From Neobacillus novalis NBRC 102450 (GTDB lineage: Bacteria; Bacillota; Bacilli; Bacillales; Cytobacillaceae): DNA of 64,000 bases. The stretch covers positions 1 through 64,000 of the forward strand of contig NZ_BCVP01000031.1 in the NCBI RefSeq assembly GCF_001591805.1, written 5' to 3'. Below are positions 31,793 through 47,896 of the stretch, piece by piece (positions within the stretch are counted from its first letter, which is position 1; each line of letters opens with the position of its first letter). Made by a program: the position numbers and the translations under genes. The notes beneath the pieces were generated by a model, which saw only the letters and a list, made by a program, of their open reading frames with translations, was not told the DNA's origin and did not search any database.

Positions 31793-32980
31793 ATGGGAAA
31801 AGCTAAATTCGACCGTTCTAAGCCACACGTTAACATTGGTACAATTGGACACGTTGACCATGGTAAAACAACTTTAACAGCTGCAATCACTTCTGTACTT
31901 GCTAAATCTGGTAAAGCAGAAGCACGCGGATATGATCAAATCGACGGTGCGCCTGAAGAAAAAGAGCGTGGTATCACAATTTCTACATCACACGTTGAGT
32001 ACGAAACTGATGCTCGTCACTATGCACACGTTGACTGCCCAGGACACGCTGACTACGTTAAAAACATGATCACTGGTGCTGCGCAAATGGACGGCGGTAT
32101 CCTTGTAGTATCTGCTACTGACGGCCCAATGCCACAAACTCGTGAGCACATCCTTCTTTCTCGTCAAGTAGGTGTACCATACCTTGTAGTATTCATGAAC
32201 AAGTGTGACATGGTTGACGACGAAGAACTTCTTGAATTAGTAGAAATGGAAATTCGTGATCTATTATCAGAATACGACTTCCCTGGCGATGACACTCCAG
32301 TTATCAAAGGTTCTGCTCTTAAAGCATTAGAAGGCGAAGCTGCATGGGAAGAAAAAGTTATCGAACTTATGAATGCTGTTGATGAGTTCATTCCAACACC
32401 AACTCGTGACACTGACAAACCATTCATGATGCCAGTTGAGGATGTATTCTCAATCACTGGTCGTGGAACAGTTGCTACAGGACGTGTTGAGCGTGGTGTA
32501 GTTAAAGTTGGGGACGTAGTTGAAATCGTTGGTTTCACTGAAGAGCCAAAATCTACTACTGTAACAGGTGTAGAAATGTTCCGTAAGCTTCTTGATTTTG
32601 CAGAAGCTGGTGACAACATCGGTGCCCTTCTTCGTGGTGTAGCACGTGAAGAAATCGAGCGTGGCCAAGTATTGGCTAAGCCGAAATCCATCACTCCACA
32701 CACAAAGTTCAAAGCACAAGTTTACGTTTTATCTAAAGAAGAAGGTGGACGTCATACTCCATTCTTCACAAACTATCGCCCACAATTCTATTTCCGTACT
32801 TCTGATATTACTGGTATTTGTAATCTTCCAGAAGGCGTAGAAATGGTTATGCCTGGCGACCATATCGAAATGATTGTTGAACTAATCGCTCCTGTTGCTA
32901 TCGAAGAAGGAACTAAGTTCTCTATTCGTGAAGGCGGACGTACAGTAGGTTCAGGTTCAATCACAACTATTACTGAATAA
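31793..32980 (+). CDS. tuf: Elongation factor Tu
   Basis: A 395-residue EF-Tu with G1 GHVDHGKT (about 19-26), DCPGHADY and NKCD motifs and the two beta-barrel domains. It delivers aminoacyl-tRNA to the ribosome. Codon use is strongly biased to a few codons, as expected for the most abundant protein. AGGAGG precedes the ATG, and a terminator follows immediately. Confidence 0.98.
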   Translation: MGKAKFDRSKPHVNIGTIGHVDHGKTTLTAAITSVLAKSGKAEARGYDQIDGAPEEKERGITISTSHVEYETDARHYAHVDCPGHADYVKNMITGAAQMDGGILVVSATDGPMPQTREHILLSRQVGVPYLVVFMNKCDMVDDEELLELVEMEIRDLLSEYDFPGDDTPVIKGSALKALEGEAAWEEKVIELMNAVDEFIPTPTRDTDKPFMMPVEDVFSITGRGTVATGRVERGVVKVGDVVEIVGFTEEPKSTTVTGVEMFRKLLDFAEAGDNIGALLRGVAREEIERGQVLAKPKSITPHTKFKAQVYVLSKEEGGRHTPFFTNYRPQFYFRTSDITGICNLPEGVEMVMPGDHIEMIVELIAPVAIEEGTKFSIREGGRTVGSGSITTITE

Positions 32981-32991
32981 TTTTTAAATAT

Positions 32992-33026
32992 AAAAAGCAG
33001 ATGGGTGACGATCCATCTGCTTTTTT
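32992..33026 (+). terminator. Intrinsic terminator after tuf
   Basis: GCAGATGG (32997-33004) pairs with CCATCTGC (33013-33020), flanked by AAAAA and TTTTTT. The A and T runs make it potentially bidirectional. It separates the str operon from the S10 operon. Confidence 0.92.
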
Positions 33027-33198
33027 GTGTTTAAAAGCCAAATTCCGAGTTTCTTCTATAGTATAATGTTCTGTTTGATTCCCCATAAATAATTAGGAGA
33101 TTATTGGAGATATTCAAAAGCTATTGAAATTAATAAAGTCAGTCTATATAATAAGAAAAGTGTTCAGCATAGAAGCCTAAAAAAATTCGTAATAAATG

Positions 33199-33227
33199 TT
33201 GCGTTTGCTTTATGTTTTATGTATAAT
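33199..33227 (+). promoter_or_regulatory. Promoter of the S10 operon
   Basis: TTGCGT (33199-33204) and consensus TATAAT (33222-33227) with 17-bp spacing predict a start near 33234. The preceding 33027-33198 is AT-rich with no gene; a TATAAT near 33060 there lacks a convincing -35. Confidence 0.75.
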
Positions 33228-33233
33228 AGACAA

Positions 33234-33670
<437 letters not shown>

Positions 33671-33710
33671 TTCAAAATAAAAGAAAAATTATTCAGGAGG
33701 TGTGACTTAA

Positions 33711-34337
33711 ATGACCAAAGGAATCTTAGGAAGAAAGATTGGTATGACTCAAGTGTTTGCAGAAAACGGCAACTTAATTCCTGTAACTGTAGTTGAGGTA
33801 GCTCCAAACGTAGTCCTTCAAAAGAAATCAGTAGATAGCGATGGATACACAGCTGTTCAAGTTGGTTTTGAAGACAAACGTGAAAAGTTATCCAACAAAC
33901 CAGAAAAGGGCCATGTTGCGAAAGCAAATACTGCTCCTAAGCGCTTCATTCGCGAATTCCGCGGAGACGACTTAGCAGCATATGAAGTTGGTCAAGAAGT
34001 CAAAGTTGATATTTTCGCTGCAGGCGATACTGTAGATGTAACAGGAATCTCAAAGGGTAAAGGTTTCCAAGGTGTAATCAAACGCCACGGACAATCTCGC
34101 GGCCCAATGGCTCACGGTTCACGTTATCATCGTCGCCCTGGTTCAATGGGACCTGTTGCTCCAAACCGCGTATTCAAAGGTAAACTTTTACCAGGACGTA
34201 TGGGTGGAGACCAAGTTACAGTTCAAAACCTTGAAATTGTAAAGGTTGATGCTGAGCGCAACTTACTTTTAATCAAAGGTAACGTTCCAGGAGCTAGAAA
34301 AGCATTACTTAAAATTAAAGGTGCGGTAAAAGCATAA
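33711..34337 (+). CDS. rplC: Ribosomal protein L3
   Basis: A 208-residue L3, an early-assembly 50S protein whose central extension ([12 protein letters not shown] region, about 135-146) reaches toward the peptidyl-transferase centre. The pleuromutilin-relevant residues look ordinary. AGGAGGTG precedes the ATG at 33711. Confidence 0.98.
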   Translation: MTKGILGRKIGMTQVFAENGNLIPVTVVEVAPNVVLQKKSVDSDGYTAVQVGFEDKREKLSNKPEKGHVAKANTAPKRFIREFRGDDLAAYEVGQEVKVDIFAAGDTVDVTGISKGKGFQGVIKRHGQSRGPMAHGSRYHRRPGSMGPVAPNRVFKGKLLPGRMGGDQVTVQNLEIVKVDAERNLLLIKGNVPGARKALLKIKGAVKA

Positions 34338-34366
34338 TTACCTTTTAAGAAAGGAGGAACAAAGGA

Positions 34367-34990
34367 ATGCCTAAAGTAGCATTATTAAACCAAAGCGGAT
34401 CACAAGTTGGTGATATCGAGCTTAATGAATCTGTTTTTGGGATTGAGCCTAACCAACACGTATTATTTGAAGCAATTGTTATGCAACGTGCTTCATTACG
34501 TCAAGGAACTCATAAAACTAAAATTCGTTCTGAAGTGCGCGGCGGTGGTCGTAAGCCATGGCGTCAAAAAGGAACTGGCCGTGCTCGTCAAGGGTCAATT
34601 CGTTCTCCACAATGGCGCGGAGGTGGTACAGTATTTGGACCAACACCACGCAGCTACAGCTATAAATTACCGAAAAAGGTTCGTCGCTTAGCGATAAAAT
34701 CTGCTTTATCTTCTAAAGTGTTAGAAGAAAACATTTTGGTACTTGAAAGCCTTGCTTTCGATGCACCAAGAACCAAAGAATTCAAAACAGTATTAGGTGG
34801 CCTTTCTGTTGAGAAAAAGGCACTTATCGTTACAGCTGACCTAGACGAAAACGTAGCATTATCTGCACGTAACATCCCTGGTGTAACAGTTGTAACAGCT
34901 GATGGAATCAACGTATTAGACGTTGTCAATCATGATAAATTAATCATGACTAAAGCAGCGGTTGAAAAAGTAGAGGAGGTGCTTGCATAA
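34367..34990 (+). CDS. rplD: Ribosomal protein L4
   Basis: A 207-residue L4. The internal Arg/Gly-rich loop (about 45-90) lines the peptide exit tunnel near the macrolide site. In E. coli L4 autoregulates the S10 operon; in Bacillus this has not been shown to my knowledge. The last codons carry the GAGGAGGTG site for rplW, whose ATG overlaps the rplD stop. Confidence 0.98.
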   Translation: MPKVALLNQSGSQVGDIELNESVFGIEPNQHVLFEAIVMQRASLRQGTHKTKIRSEVRGGGRKPWRQKGTGRARQGSIRSPQWRGGGTVFGPTPRSYSYKLPKKVRRLAIKSALSSKVLEENILVLESLAFDAPRTKEFKTVLGGLSVEKKALIVTADLDENVALSARNIPGVTVVTADGINVLDVVNHDKLIMTKAAVEKVEEVLA

Positions 34991-35274
34991 TGGATGCACG
35001 CGATATCATTAAGCGCCCCGTTATTACTGAGCGTTCTACTGACCTAATGGCTGAAAAGAAATATACGTTCGAAGTAGATGTTAGAGCTAACAAAACACAA
35101 GTTAAAGATGCTGTTAAAGTAATCTTTGGTGTTGATGTAGAGAAAGTTAACATCATGAACTATAAAGGGAAATTCAAACGTATGGGTAAATTCGGCGGAT
35201 ATACAAACAAACGCCGTAAAGCAATTGTAAAATTAACTGCTGATAGCAAAGAAATTGAATTCTTTGAAGCATAA
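34990..35274 (+). CDS. rplW: Ribosomal protein L23
   Basis: A 94-residue L23 at the rim of the exit tunnel, the docking site for trigger factor and the signal recognition particle. Its ATG shares a base with the rplD stop (TAATG), indicating translational coupling. Confidence 0.97.
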   Translation: MDARDIIKRPVITERSTDLMAEKKYTFEVDVRANKTQVKDAVKVIFGVDVEKVNIMNYKGKFKRMGKFGGYTNKRRKAIVKLTADSKEIEFFEA

Positions 35275-35282
35275 GAACCTAA

Positions 35283-36134
<852 letters not shown>

Positions 36135-36194
36135 CGGGACTTTACTACGGTTCATAGATAGAGCCGTAGAACAGTCACGAAGGGAGGTTCCTTC

Positions 36195-37492
<1,298 letters not shown>

Positions 37493-37494
37493 TC

Positions 37495-38119
<625 letters not shown>

Positions 38120-38143
38120 AAACAAAGAGAGGAGGTTCACGAA

Positions 38144-38817
<674 letters not shown>

Positions 38818-38853
38818 TTTAAATCCAAATTGCCTTTAAGGAGGTGCTTACGG

Positions 38854-39162
38854 ATGCATGTTAAAAAAGGTGATAAGGTCAGAGTGATCTCTGGTAAGGA
38901 TAAAGGCAAAACAGGTGTAATCCTCGCTGCTTATCCTAAAGAATCCCGCGTTCTTGTCGAAGGTGTAAACATCGTTAAGAAACACTCGAAACCTTCTCAA
39001 GTGAATCCACAAGGCGGAATTATCAGCTTTGAGGCTCCAGTCCATGTATCAAATGTTATGCCTATCGATCCTAAATCAGGTAACCCTACTCGTGTAGGTT
39101 CCAAAACGGTTGATGGCAAAAAAGTACGCGTAGCAAAATCCGGTGTAGTTTTAGATAAATAG
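38854..39162 (+). CDS. rplX: Ribosomal protein L24
   Basis: A 102-residue L24 with an N-terminal KOW motif ([18 protein letters not shown], about 3-20) that initiates 50S assembly. ATG 38854 follows AAGGAGGTG; the extended start at 38830 would precede the ribosome site. Confidence 0.97.
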   Translation: MHVKKGDKVRVISGKDKGKTGVILAAYPKESRVLVEGVNIVKKHSKPSQVNPQGGIISFEAPVHVSNVMPIDPKSGNPTRVGSKTVDGKKVRVAKSGVVLDK

Positions 39163-39189
39163 TTAAAATTTAGAAGGGAGGTACAATAA

Positions 39190-39729
39190 GTGAACCGCCT
39201 AAAAGAAAAGTTTGTTAAAGAAATGACACCTGCTCTTATGAGCAAGTTCAATTATAAATCAGTTATGCAAGTTCCAAGACTTAATAAAATCGTTATAAAT
39301 ATGGGCGTTGGTGACGCAGTTGCAAACGCAAAGTCACTTGACAATGCAGTGGAAGAGCTTGCAACCATTACAGGTCAAAAACCTGTCGTAACACGTGCGA
39401 AAAAATCAATCGCTGGCTTCCGTCTTCGTGAAGGTATGCCAATCGGTGCAAAAGTTACTCTTCGCGGTGAGCGTATGTACGAATTCTTGGATAAATTAGT
39501 TTCAGTATCTTTACCTCGTGTTCGTGACTTCCGTGGTGTTTCTAAAAAAGCATTCGATGGTCGCGGTAACTATACATTAGGTATTAAAGAACAATTAATC
39601 TTCCCTGAAATTGATTACGATAAAGTAAGCAAAGTTCGTGGTATGGATATCGTTATCGTAACGACTGCTAACACTGATGAAGAGTCTCGTGAACTTTTAA
39701 CTCAATTTGGAATGCCATTCCAAAAGTAA
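39190..39729 (+). CDS. rplE: Ribosomal protein L5
   Basis: A 179-residue L5 that carries 5S rRNA into the 50S subunit and touches P-site tRNA. The start is GTG 39190 with GGGAGG eight bases upstream. The length is exactly that of the Bacillus family. Confidence 0.98.
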   Translation: MNRLKEKFVKEMTPALMSKFNYKSVMQVPRLNKIVINMGVGDAVANAKSLDNAVEELATITGQKPVVTRAKKSIAGFRLREGMPIGAKVTLRGERMYEFLDKLVSVSLPRVRDFRGVSKKAFDGRGNYTLGIKEQLIFPEIDYDKVSKVRGMDIVIVTTANTDEESRELLTQFGMPFQK

Positions 39730-39740
39730 TCGTAAAATAG

Positions 39741-39938
<198 letters not shown>

Positions 39939-39967
39939 AACCCAAGTCTGGGAAGGAGGTAAAAATA

Positions 39968-40366
39968 ATGGTCATGACAGATCCAATTGCTGATATGCTT
40001 ACTCGCATTCGTAATGCGAACATGGTGCGTCACGAAAAGTTAGAAGTGCCTGCTTCTAATTTGAAAAAAGAAATTGCTGAAATTTTAAAGCGCGAAGGTT
40101 TCGTACGTGATGTCGAATTTATCGAAGATAATAAACAAGGTATCATCCGTATCTTCTTAAAGTACGGAGCAAATAACGAACGTGTTATTACTGGTCTTAA
40201 GCGCATAAGCAAGCCTGGACTTCGAGTTTACGCAAAATCTACTGAGGTACCACGCGTTTTGAACGGCCTTGGTATCGCATTAGTCTCAACATCAACTGGT
40301 GTTATTACTGATAAAGAAGCTCGTGCAAAACAAATCGGCGGAGAAGTATTAGCATACGTTTGGTAA
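39968..40366 (+). CDS. rpsH: Ribosomal protein S8
   Basis: A 132-residue S8, a central 30S assembly protein and in E. coli the spc operon repressor. The N-terminus [12 protein letters not shown] matches Bacillus S8, so the first ATG (39968) is kept. GGAGG precedes it. Confidence 0.98.
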   Translation: MVMTDPIADMLTRIRNANMVRHEKLEVPASNLKKEIAEILKREGFVRDVEFIEDNKQGIIRIFLKYGANNERVITGLKRISKPGLRVYAKSTEVPRVLNGLGIALVSTSTGVITDKEARAKQIGGEVLAYVW

Positions 40367-40397
40367 GAGAGTTTCTGAATGAATGGAGGTGCGCATT

Positions 40398-40934
40398 ATG
40401 TCTCGCATAGGAAAAAAACCAATTGAAATTCCAGCAGGAGTTACGGTTACTTTAAACAACAATACAGTTACTGTTAAAGGGCCTAAAGGCGAACTTACTC
40501 GTTCTTTTAATCCTGACATTGCAATTAACATTGAAGAAAACATTATCACAATCACTCGTCCTTCTGACGTGAAGGAACACCGCGCATTGCACGGAACAAC
40601 TCGTGCGGTAATCGCGAACATGGTTGAGGGTGTTTCTACTGGATTTACAAGAAACTTAGAGTTAATCGGGGTAGGATACCGTGTGCAAAAGCAAGGGAAC
40701 AAACTTGTTTTAAACGTTGGTTACTCACACCCAGTTGAATTTGAACCTGAAGCCGGCCTTGAAATTGAAGTACCTTCCAATACGAAAATTTCGATTAAAG
40801 GTACGGATAAAGAACGTGTTGGCGAATTAGCTGCCAATATTCGCGGAGTACGTCCTCCAGAGCCGTATAAGGGCAAAGGAATTCGTTACGAAGGTGAATT
40901 CGTTCGTCGTAAAGAAGGTAAAACAGGTAAGTAA
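40398..40934 (+). CDS. rplF: Ribosomal protein L6
   Basis: A 178-residue L6 with two related domains, located near the sarcin-ricin loop and required for late 50S assembly. ATG 40398 follows GGAGGTG and gives the usual M-S-R-I-G-K-K-P start; the in-frame ATG at 40383 has no ribosome site. Confidence 0.98.
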   Translation: MSRIGKKPIEIPAGVTVTLNNNTVTVKGPKGELTRSFNPDIAINIEENIITITRPSDVKEHRALHGTTRAVIANMVEGVSTGFTRNLELIGVGYRVQKQGNKLVLNVGYSHPVEFEPEAGLEIEVPSNTKISIKGTDKERVGELAANIRGVRPPEPYKGKGIRYEGEFVRRKEGKTGK

Positions 40935-40967
40935 TGCCGCAAAAGGTATATGAAAGGAGTGACGTAA

Positions 40968-41330
40968 ATGATTACGAAGCTTGATAAAAACGCTACTCGC
41001 AGAAAAAGACATGCTCGTGTTCGTGCGAAACTTAGCGGTACCTCAGCTCGTCCTCGTCTAAATGTGTTTCGTTCTAACAAACATATTTATGCTCAAGTAA
41101 TTGACGATATGAGCGGAGTAACTTTAGCTAGTGCTTCTACTTTAGATAAGGAATTTACTCTTGATTCTTCTAATAATGTTGAAGCTGCAAAAGCGGTCGG
41201 TGAATTAGTCGCTAAACGTGCGGTAGAAAAAGGTATCTCTTCTGTTGTCTTTGATCGCGGAGGATACTTATACCATGGACGTGTTCAAGTATTAGCAGAT
41301 GCTGCCCGCGAAAACGGCTTACAATTTTAA
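40968..41330 (+). CDS. rplR: Ribosomal protein L18
   Basis: A 120-residue L18 that binds 5S rRNA with L5. A lysine/arginine-rich N-terminal tail is followed by the conserved core ending in ENGLQF. AAAGGAG precedes the ATG. Confidence 0.98.
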   Translation: MITKLDKNATRRKRHARVRAKLSGTSARPRLNVFRSNKHIYAQVIDDMSGVTLASASTLDKEFTLDSSNNVEAAKAVGELVAKRAVEKGISSVVFDRGGYLYHGRVQVLADAARENGLQF

Positions 41331-41333
41331 TAG

Positions 41334-41855
<522 letters not shown>

Positions 41856-41868
41856 GGGGGGAATTCAA

Positions 41869-42048
41869 ATGGCGAAACTTTTAATTACCCTTAACCGCAG
41901 CGTAATTGGTCGCCCTGAGGACCAACGTGCAACAGTTACTGCCTTAGGTTTACGTAAATTAAATCAAACAGTTGAGCATCAAGATAACGCTGCGATTCGC
42001 GGTATGATCACTAAAGTTGCTCACCTTGTAACAGTAAAAGAACAATAA
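41869..42048 (+). CDS. rpmD: Ribosomal protein L30
   Basis: A 59-residue L30 read directly: ATG 41869 to TAA 42046-42048, behind AAGGGGGG. It starts M-A-K-L-L-I-T-L and contains the [14 protein letters not shown] core. It lies between rpsE and rplO as in all Bacillus spc operons. Confidence 0.96.
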   Translation: MAKLLITLNRSVIGRPEDQRATVTALGLRKLNQTVEHQDNAAIRGMITKVAHLVTVKEQ

Positions 42049-42080
42049 TTGATTGTTTTCTTTCATAAGGAGGTGCCAAT

Positions 42081-42521
42081 ATGAAACTTCATGAATTAAA
42101 ACCTGCTGAAGGTTCCCGTAAAGAACGTAAAAGATTAGGACGCGGTATCGGTTCTGGTCAAGGGAAAACTGCTGGTAAAGGTCATAAGGGACAAAATGCT
42201 CGTTCCGGCGGTGGCGTAAGACTTGGTTTCGAAGGTGGTCAAACTCCTTTATTCCGTCGTTTACCAAAACGTGGTTTTACCAACGTCAACCGTAAAGAAT
42301 TTGCCATTGTCAACCTTGATACTTTAAATCGCTTTGAAGACGGTACAGAAGTTACTCCAGAACTTCTTATCGAAACAGGCGTAGTAAGTAACGAAAAAGC
42401 AGGAATTAAGATTCTTGCTAATGGAACGCTAGAGAAAAAGTTGACTGTAAAAGCTCACAAATTTTCCTCTGCTGCTAAGGAAGCAATCGAAGCTGCTGGT
42501 GGAACTACTGAGGTGAACTAA
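42081..42521 (+). CDS. rplO: Ribosomal protein L15
   Basis: A 146-residue L15 with the long basic Gly-rich N-terminal extension (about 10-60) that threads into 23S rRNA, and a globular C-terminal domain. Its stop overlaps the secY ATG (TAATG), coupling the two. Confidence 0.98.
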   Translation: MKLHELKPAEGSRKERKRLGRGIGSGQGKTAGKGHKGQNARSGGGVRLGFEGGQTPLFRRLPKRGFTNVNRKEFAIVNLDTLNRFEDGTEVTPELLIETGVVSNEKAGIKILANGTLEKKLTVKAHKFSSAAKEAIEAAGGTTEVN

Positions 42522-43816
42522 TGTTCCAGACAATCTCCAATTTTATGCGCGTGGGTGATATAAGAAAAAAGATCATTTTCACCCTTTTAATGTTAGTTGT
42601 ATTTCGACTTGGTACATTTATACCAGTACCGAATGTTAATGCAGATGTCCTTGCTAATCAAGATAAGCTAAGTGTATTCGGTATTTTAAATACCTTTGGC
42701 GGTGGAGCATTAAAGCAATTCTCCATTTTTGCGATGGGTATCATGCCTTATATCACTGCATCGATTATCATTCAGCTTCTGCAAATGGATGTCGTTCCGA
42801 AATTCACGGAATGGTCCAAACAAGGTGAATCAGGCCGTCGTAAGATTGCTCAAATCACCCGTTACTTCACAATTATTCTTGGATTTATCCAAGCATTAGG
42901 TATGTCCTATGGTTTTAATAATTTGGCCCAAGGACAATTGATTCAAAAACCTGGAATTGGTACGTATCTTTTAATTGCGGTAACTTTAACTGCAGGTACA
43001 GCTTTTCTGATGTGGTTAGGTGAGCAAATTACTGAAAAAGGTGTGGGAAATGGTATTTCCATCATCATCTTTGCCGGGATTGTTGCTGGTATGCCTTCCA
43101 CTATTAATCAGATCTATGTACAGCAATTTGAAAACGCTGGAGATGCCATATTCTTACGTATTGTTACGGTTTTATTAATCGTCCTTGCGGTTATCGCAAT
43201 CGTTGTTGGTGTTATTTTCATCCAACAAGCCAATCGTAAAATACCAATCCAATATGCAAAACGTGTGGTAGCAGGTCGTAATCCAGTAGGTGGGCAATCC
43301 ACTCATATGCCGTTAAAAGTTAACGCAGCTGGTGTAATTCCTGTCATCTTTGCGGTGTCATTTATTGTAACACCAAGAACGGTAGCATCTTTTTTTGGAA
43401 CAAATGATGTAACGAACTGGATAAACAATAATCTCGACTATTCTCGTCCTATTGGGATGACTTTATATGCAGTATTAATTATCGCGTTCACTTATTTCTA
43501 TGCTTTTATCCAAGTTAACCCCGAACAAGCGGCGGAAAACTTACAGAAGCAAAGCGGCTATATTCCTGGTATTCGTCCAGGAAAGAGTACACAGGAATAC
43601 TTAACGCGCGTTTTATACCGTTTAACGTTTGTTGGCGCAATCTTCCTAACTGTGATTGCTGTACTTCCTACTATTTTTATACAAATAGCCAATTTACCGC
43701 AATCGGCGCAAATTGGAGGAACAAGCTTGCTAATCGTTGTTGGTGTTGCACTTGATACGTACAAGCAGCTTGAAGCACAATTAGTTAAACGTCATTATAA
43801 AGGTTTTATAAAGTAA
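42521..43816 (+). CDS. secY: SecY, protein-conducting channel of the Sec translocase
   Basis: A 431-residue polytopic protein with ten predicted transmembrane segments. The FGGGALKQFSIFAMGIMPYI region near 60-80 forms the plug and TM2, and the cytoplasmic C5 loop with YIPGIRPG lies near 345. With SecE (16430-16609) and SecG it forms the translocon. No ribosome site of its own is clear beyond the rplO end, so translation is probably coupled. Confidence 0.98.
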   Translation: MFQTISNFMRVGDIRKKIIFTLLMLVVFRLGTFIPVPNVNADVLANQDKLSVFGILNTFGGGALKQFSIFAMGIMPYITASIIIQLLQMDVVPKFTEWSKQGESGRRKIAQITRYFTIILGFIQALGMSYGFNNLAQGQLIQKPGIGTYLLIAVTLTAGTAFLMWLGEQITEKGVGNGISIIIFAGIVAGMPSTINQIYVQQFENAGDAIFLRIVTVLLIVLAVIAIVVGVIFIQQANRKIPIQYAKRVVAGRNPVGGQSTHMPLKVNAAGVIPVIFAVSFIVTPRTVASFFGTNDVTNWINNNLDYSRPIGMTLYAVLIIAFTYFYAFIQVNPEQAAENLQKQSGYIPGIRPGKSTQEYLTRVLYRLTFVGAIFLTVIAVLPTIFIQIANLPQSAQIGGTSLLIVVGVALDTYKQLEAQLVKRHYKGFIK

Positions 43817-43843
43817 AGGTTTTGGGGGCCGCTGGTTCCCTGA

Positions 43844-44523
<680 letters not shown>

Positions 44524-44524
<1 letters not shown>

Positions 44525-44722
44525 TGGTCGTTGGTGAAACAATAAGAGCGACTCTCGAACATCTCTTCAAAAGAAATCATAGGTATGTGGAAGCAAAAGC
44601 TTTTCTATTGTACTGAGTATGTAGGACCGAGAGTTGGGCAAGACTTACATGAGGAATTGCATATTCCTGATAATGTAGAAATTACTTGCGGACAGAAGAC
44701 GAACAATATGTTAGTATTATAA
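44524..44722 (+). pseudogene. map: Decayed remnant of map (methionine aminopeptidase)
   Basis: The 260-bp gap between adk and infA is where Bacillus carries map. From an ATG overlapping the adk stop, a 30-codon frame contains RYVEAKAF and ends at TGA (44614-44616). The next frame (+1), from 44615, encodes EYVGPRVGQDLHEELHIP, a clear match to the Map motif EYVGHGVGQDLHE-x-x-x-IP, but the metal-ligand region GHG reads GPR. The two parts abut exactly as in Map, with a frameshift between them. Most of the N-terminal domain and the whole C-terminal catalytic part are missing. A functional Map must be encoded elsewhere. The KOW gene rlbA, next in B. subtilis, is not seen. Confidence 0.8.
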
Positions 44723-44788
44723 GGTTGCTATTGTAGTACAACTGAGAAGAATTGCTTTATATACAATGATCAGAAGGGAGACGAGATG

Positions 44789-45158
<370 letters not shown>

Positions 45159-45181
45159 TCTTGAAGGAGGTGCGCTTCAAT

Positions 45182-45547
45182 ATGGCACGTATTGCTGGTG
45201 TAGATGTTCCACGTGAAAAACGTGTAGTAATCTCATTAACTTACATTTATGGTATTGGTAAAAATACCGCACAAAAAGTTTTAGCAGAAGCCGGTGTTTC
45301 TGCAGATACTCGTGTGCGTGATTTAACTGAAGAAGAATTAAACAAAATCCGTGACATCATCGACAAATTAAAAGTTGAAGGTGATCTTCGCCGTGAAATT
45401 TCTCTTAACATTAAGCGTTTAATGGAAATCGGCTGCTACCGCGGATTACGTCATCGTCGTGGTTTACCGGTTCGTGGACAAAATACGAAAAACAACGCTC
45501 GTACACGCAAAGGTCCTCGTAAGACTGTTGCGAACAAGAAGAAGTAA
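45182..45547 (+). CDS. rpsM: Ribosomal protein S13
   Basis: A 121-residue S13 of the 30S head that forms bridges to L5 and contacts P-site tRNA with its basic tail. ATG 45182 behind GGAGGTG gives M-A-R-I-A-G-V-D; the in-frame start at 45161 lies before the ribosome site. Confidence 0.98.
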   Translation: MARIAGVDVPREKRVVISLTYIYGIGKNTAQKVLAEAGVSADTRVRDLTEEELNKIRDIIDKLKVEGDLRREISLNIKRLMEIGCYRGLRHRRGLPVRGQNTKNNARTRKGPRKTVANKKK

Positions 45548-45568
45548 TCGGCAAAGGAGGTTATTTAA

Positions 45569-45958
<390 letters not shown>

Positions 45959-45976
45959 TTTTTCTGTATAGAACTC

Positions 45977-46012
45977 GTATCATGCGTCTATAATGGATAT
46001 GATACTTATTTT
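45977..46012 (+). terminator. Terminator-like hairpin between rpsK and rpoA
   Basis: GTATCAT (45977-45983) pairs with ATGATAC (45999-46005) over a 15-base loop, then TTATTTTTT follows. It is weak (AT-rich) and the genes must still be co-expressed, so partial attenuation is the most it could do. A TATAAT lies in the loop (45989-45994). Confidence 0.4.
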
Positions 46013-46126
46013 TTCCAGAAAATTTATTCCAGTTGTTGTGCACAAAACGGGAACGTATACATGGGGGAATTTCAATTATCATTTATGACTAATTGAGGTT
46101 TCGACGTTTTGAAGGAGGGTTATTTG

Positions 46127-47071
46127 ATGATTGAAATAGAAAAACCAAAAATCGAAACGATTGAGATCAACGATGATGCCAAGTACGGTAAGTTCGTCGT
46201 AGAGCCACTTGAGCGTGGATATGGTACCACTTTGGGTAACTCCTTACGTCGTATCCTATTATCTTCACTCCCAGGTGCCGCTGTTACATCGATTCAGGTC
46301 GATGGGGTACTTCATGAGTTCTCAACAATTGAAGGCGTCGTAGAGGATGTAACATCCATCATTTTAAACATTAAGAAAATCGCTTTAAAAGTCTATTCTG
46401 ACGAAGAAAAAACACTTGAAATTGATGTGCAAGGCGAAGGACCTGTCAAGGCAGGCAATATTACCCATGACAGTGATGTTGAGATTTTAAATCCCAACCT
46501 TCATATTGCGACATTAGCGACAAATGGACATCTTCGCATGCGTTTAACGGCAAGACGTGGACGTGGTTATACACCAGCTGAACAGAACAAAAGAGAAGAT
46601 CAGCCAATTGGTGTGATTCCGATTGACTCCATTTTTACGCCAGTATCACGTGTGTCATTTCAGGTAGAAAATACCCGTGTGGGACAAATGTCTAATTTTG
46701 ATAAGCTAACGCTTGATGTTTGGACAGATGGAAGCACTGGGCCTAAAGAAGCGATTGCACTTGGTTCGAAAATTTTAACTGAGCATTTGAATATTTTCGT
46801 CGGGTTAACTGATGAAGCGCAAAATGCTGAAATTATGATAGAAAAAGAAGAAGATCAAAAGGAAAAAGTTCTGGAAATGACAATTGAGGAACTAGATCTT
46901 TCTGTTCGTTCTTACAACTGCTTAAAGCGTGCTGGTATCAACACTGTTCAGGAATTAGCAAATAAGACTGAAGAAGATATGATGAAGGTACGTAATTTAG
47001 GCCGCAAATCACTCGAAGAAGTGAAGGCGAAACTAGAAGAGCTTGGATTGGGCCTGCGTAAAGACGACTGA
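46127..47071 (+). CDS. rpoA: RNA polymerase alpha subunit
   Basis: A 314-residue alpha subunit: N-terminal dimerisation and assembly domain (1 to about 228), an acidic linker (EKEEDQKEK region, about 240-250) and the C-terminal DNA-binding domain with helix-hairpin-helix elements ([13 protein letters not shown], about 290-302). ATG 46127 follows GAAGGAGGG; the in-frame start at 46109 would overlap it. Confidence 0.98.
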   Translation: MIEIEKPKIETIEINDDAKYGKFVVEPLERGYGTTLGNSLRRILLSSLPGAAVTSIQVDGVLHEFSTIEGVVEDVTSIILNIKKIALKVYSDEEKTLEIDVQGEGPVKAGNITHDSDVEILNPNLHIATLATNGHLRMRLTARRGRGYTPAEQNKREDQPIGVIPIDSIFTPVSRVSFQVENTRVGQMSNFDKLTLDVWTDGSTGPKEAIALGSKILTEHLNIFVGLTDEAQNAEIMIEKEEDQKEKVLEMTIEELDLSVRSYNCLKRAGINTVQELANKTEEDMMKVRNLGRKSLEEVKAKLEELGLGLRKDD

Positions 47072-47137
47072 TTTTGTGCTCGTTTGTAACGCTGCTTAAA
47101 TTCCGCTTTATGACTTCAACAAAGGAGGGAACCCTTC

Positions 47138-47500
47138 ATGGCATACAGAAAGTTAGGACGCACAAGTGCACAGCGTAAAGCTATGCTGCGTGATTTAACA
47201 ACCGATTTAATTATCAACGAGCGCATTGAAACAACAGAAACTCGTGCGAAAGAAATTCGTGTGACTGTTGAAAAAATGATCACTCTAGGCAAACGCGGTG
47301 ATTTACATGCTCGCCGTCAAGCTGCATCATATGTTCGTAATGAAGTAGCTGATGCTGAAAATAATACAAGTGCATTACAAAAACTTTTCGCTGATATCGC
47401 ACCACGTTATCAAGAGCGTCAAGGTGGATACACTCGAATTATGAAACTTGGACCACGCCGCGGTGACGGTGCACCAATGGTTATTATCGAGTTAGTTTAA
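47138..47500 (+). CDS. rplQ: Ribosomal protein L17
   Basis: A 120-residue L17 at the exit-tunnel rim, the last ribosomal gene of the alpha operon. AAAGGAGGG precedes the ATG. A long terminator follows. Confidence 0.98.
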   Translation: MAYRKLGRTSAQRKAMLRDLTTDLIINERIETTETRAKEIRVTVEKMITLGKRGDLHARRQAASYVRNEVADAENNTSALQKLFADIAPRYQERQGGYTRIMKLGPRRGDGAPMVIIELV

Positions 47501-47518
47501 TAAAAGCTTTTACAGACA

Positions 47519-47566
47519 ACAAGGGCGCTGGACAGTTTACAACAAACTTGTTCTTTGCCCTTTTTC
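47519..47566 (+). terminator. Intrinsic terminator after rplQ
   Basis: AAGGGC (47521-47526) pairs with GCCCTT (47557-47562), with inner pairing of GACAGTTT-like sequence to AAACTTGTTC, followed by TTTTT. It ends the S10-spc-alpha transcript. Confidence 0.8.
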
Positions 47567-47719
47567 TGTAAAGGAAATTTTATATCATGTTAGACCCAAG
47601 CCAAAACGAGTGTTATGATGAGCGTGACTCCAATTGATTGGAGAAATTTTAAAAGATTGACTTGATATCATTTAGACATTTTTTCGTTTTACTCGATATT
47701 AGGGATCTTTTATTATTGT

Positions 47720-47850
47720 CGCATCCCGTGTGGATGTGTGGATTGAAATACGCCCCGTCTAGCTCATGCACCTCCTCCCATTTCTTTTATAGAAATCCCT
47801 TTTATGCAGTTGTTCACGTTGCTGCCGGGGACGAGGTGCAGGCTTTTTTT
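47720..47850 (+). promoter_or_regulatory. Structured leader with terminator upstream of ecfA1
   Basis: This region occupies most of the 396-bp rplQ-ecfA1 gap. TGCACCTC (47767-47774) pairs exactly with GAGGTGCA (47833-47840). Inside are TCCC (47776-47779) with GGGG (47827-47830), a hairpin ATTTCT/AGAAAT (47780-47785 and 47791-47796) and GCAG/CTGC (47806-47809 and 47822-47825). Upstream is CATCC/GGATG (47722-47726 and 47732-47736). Seven T follow the closing helix (47844-47850). The shape suggests a multibranch RNA ending in a terminator, 46 bases before ecfA1. I recognise no known riboswitch class. From 47567 to 47719 I see nothing convincing. Confidence 0.55.
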
Positions 47851-47896
47851 GTTATAGGAGAAGGGTAGCTGAGATGAGCTGAGAGGAGGAATATCA

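Noticed and set aside
32164-32712. 182-codon minus-strand frame inside tuf
   Set aside because: Long antisense frames are expected opposite strongly codon-biased genes; no ribosome site or known domain.
44615-44722. Treating the EYVG frame as a functional small gene
   Set aside because: No start codon or ribosome site; it is a fragment of methionine aminopeptidase with a metal-ligand region changed and the catalytic C-terminus missing.
47662-47868. 68-codon plus-strand frame between rplQ and ecfA1
   Set aside because: No ribosome site, no recognisable domain, and it overlaps the structured RNA and terminator upstream of ecfA1.
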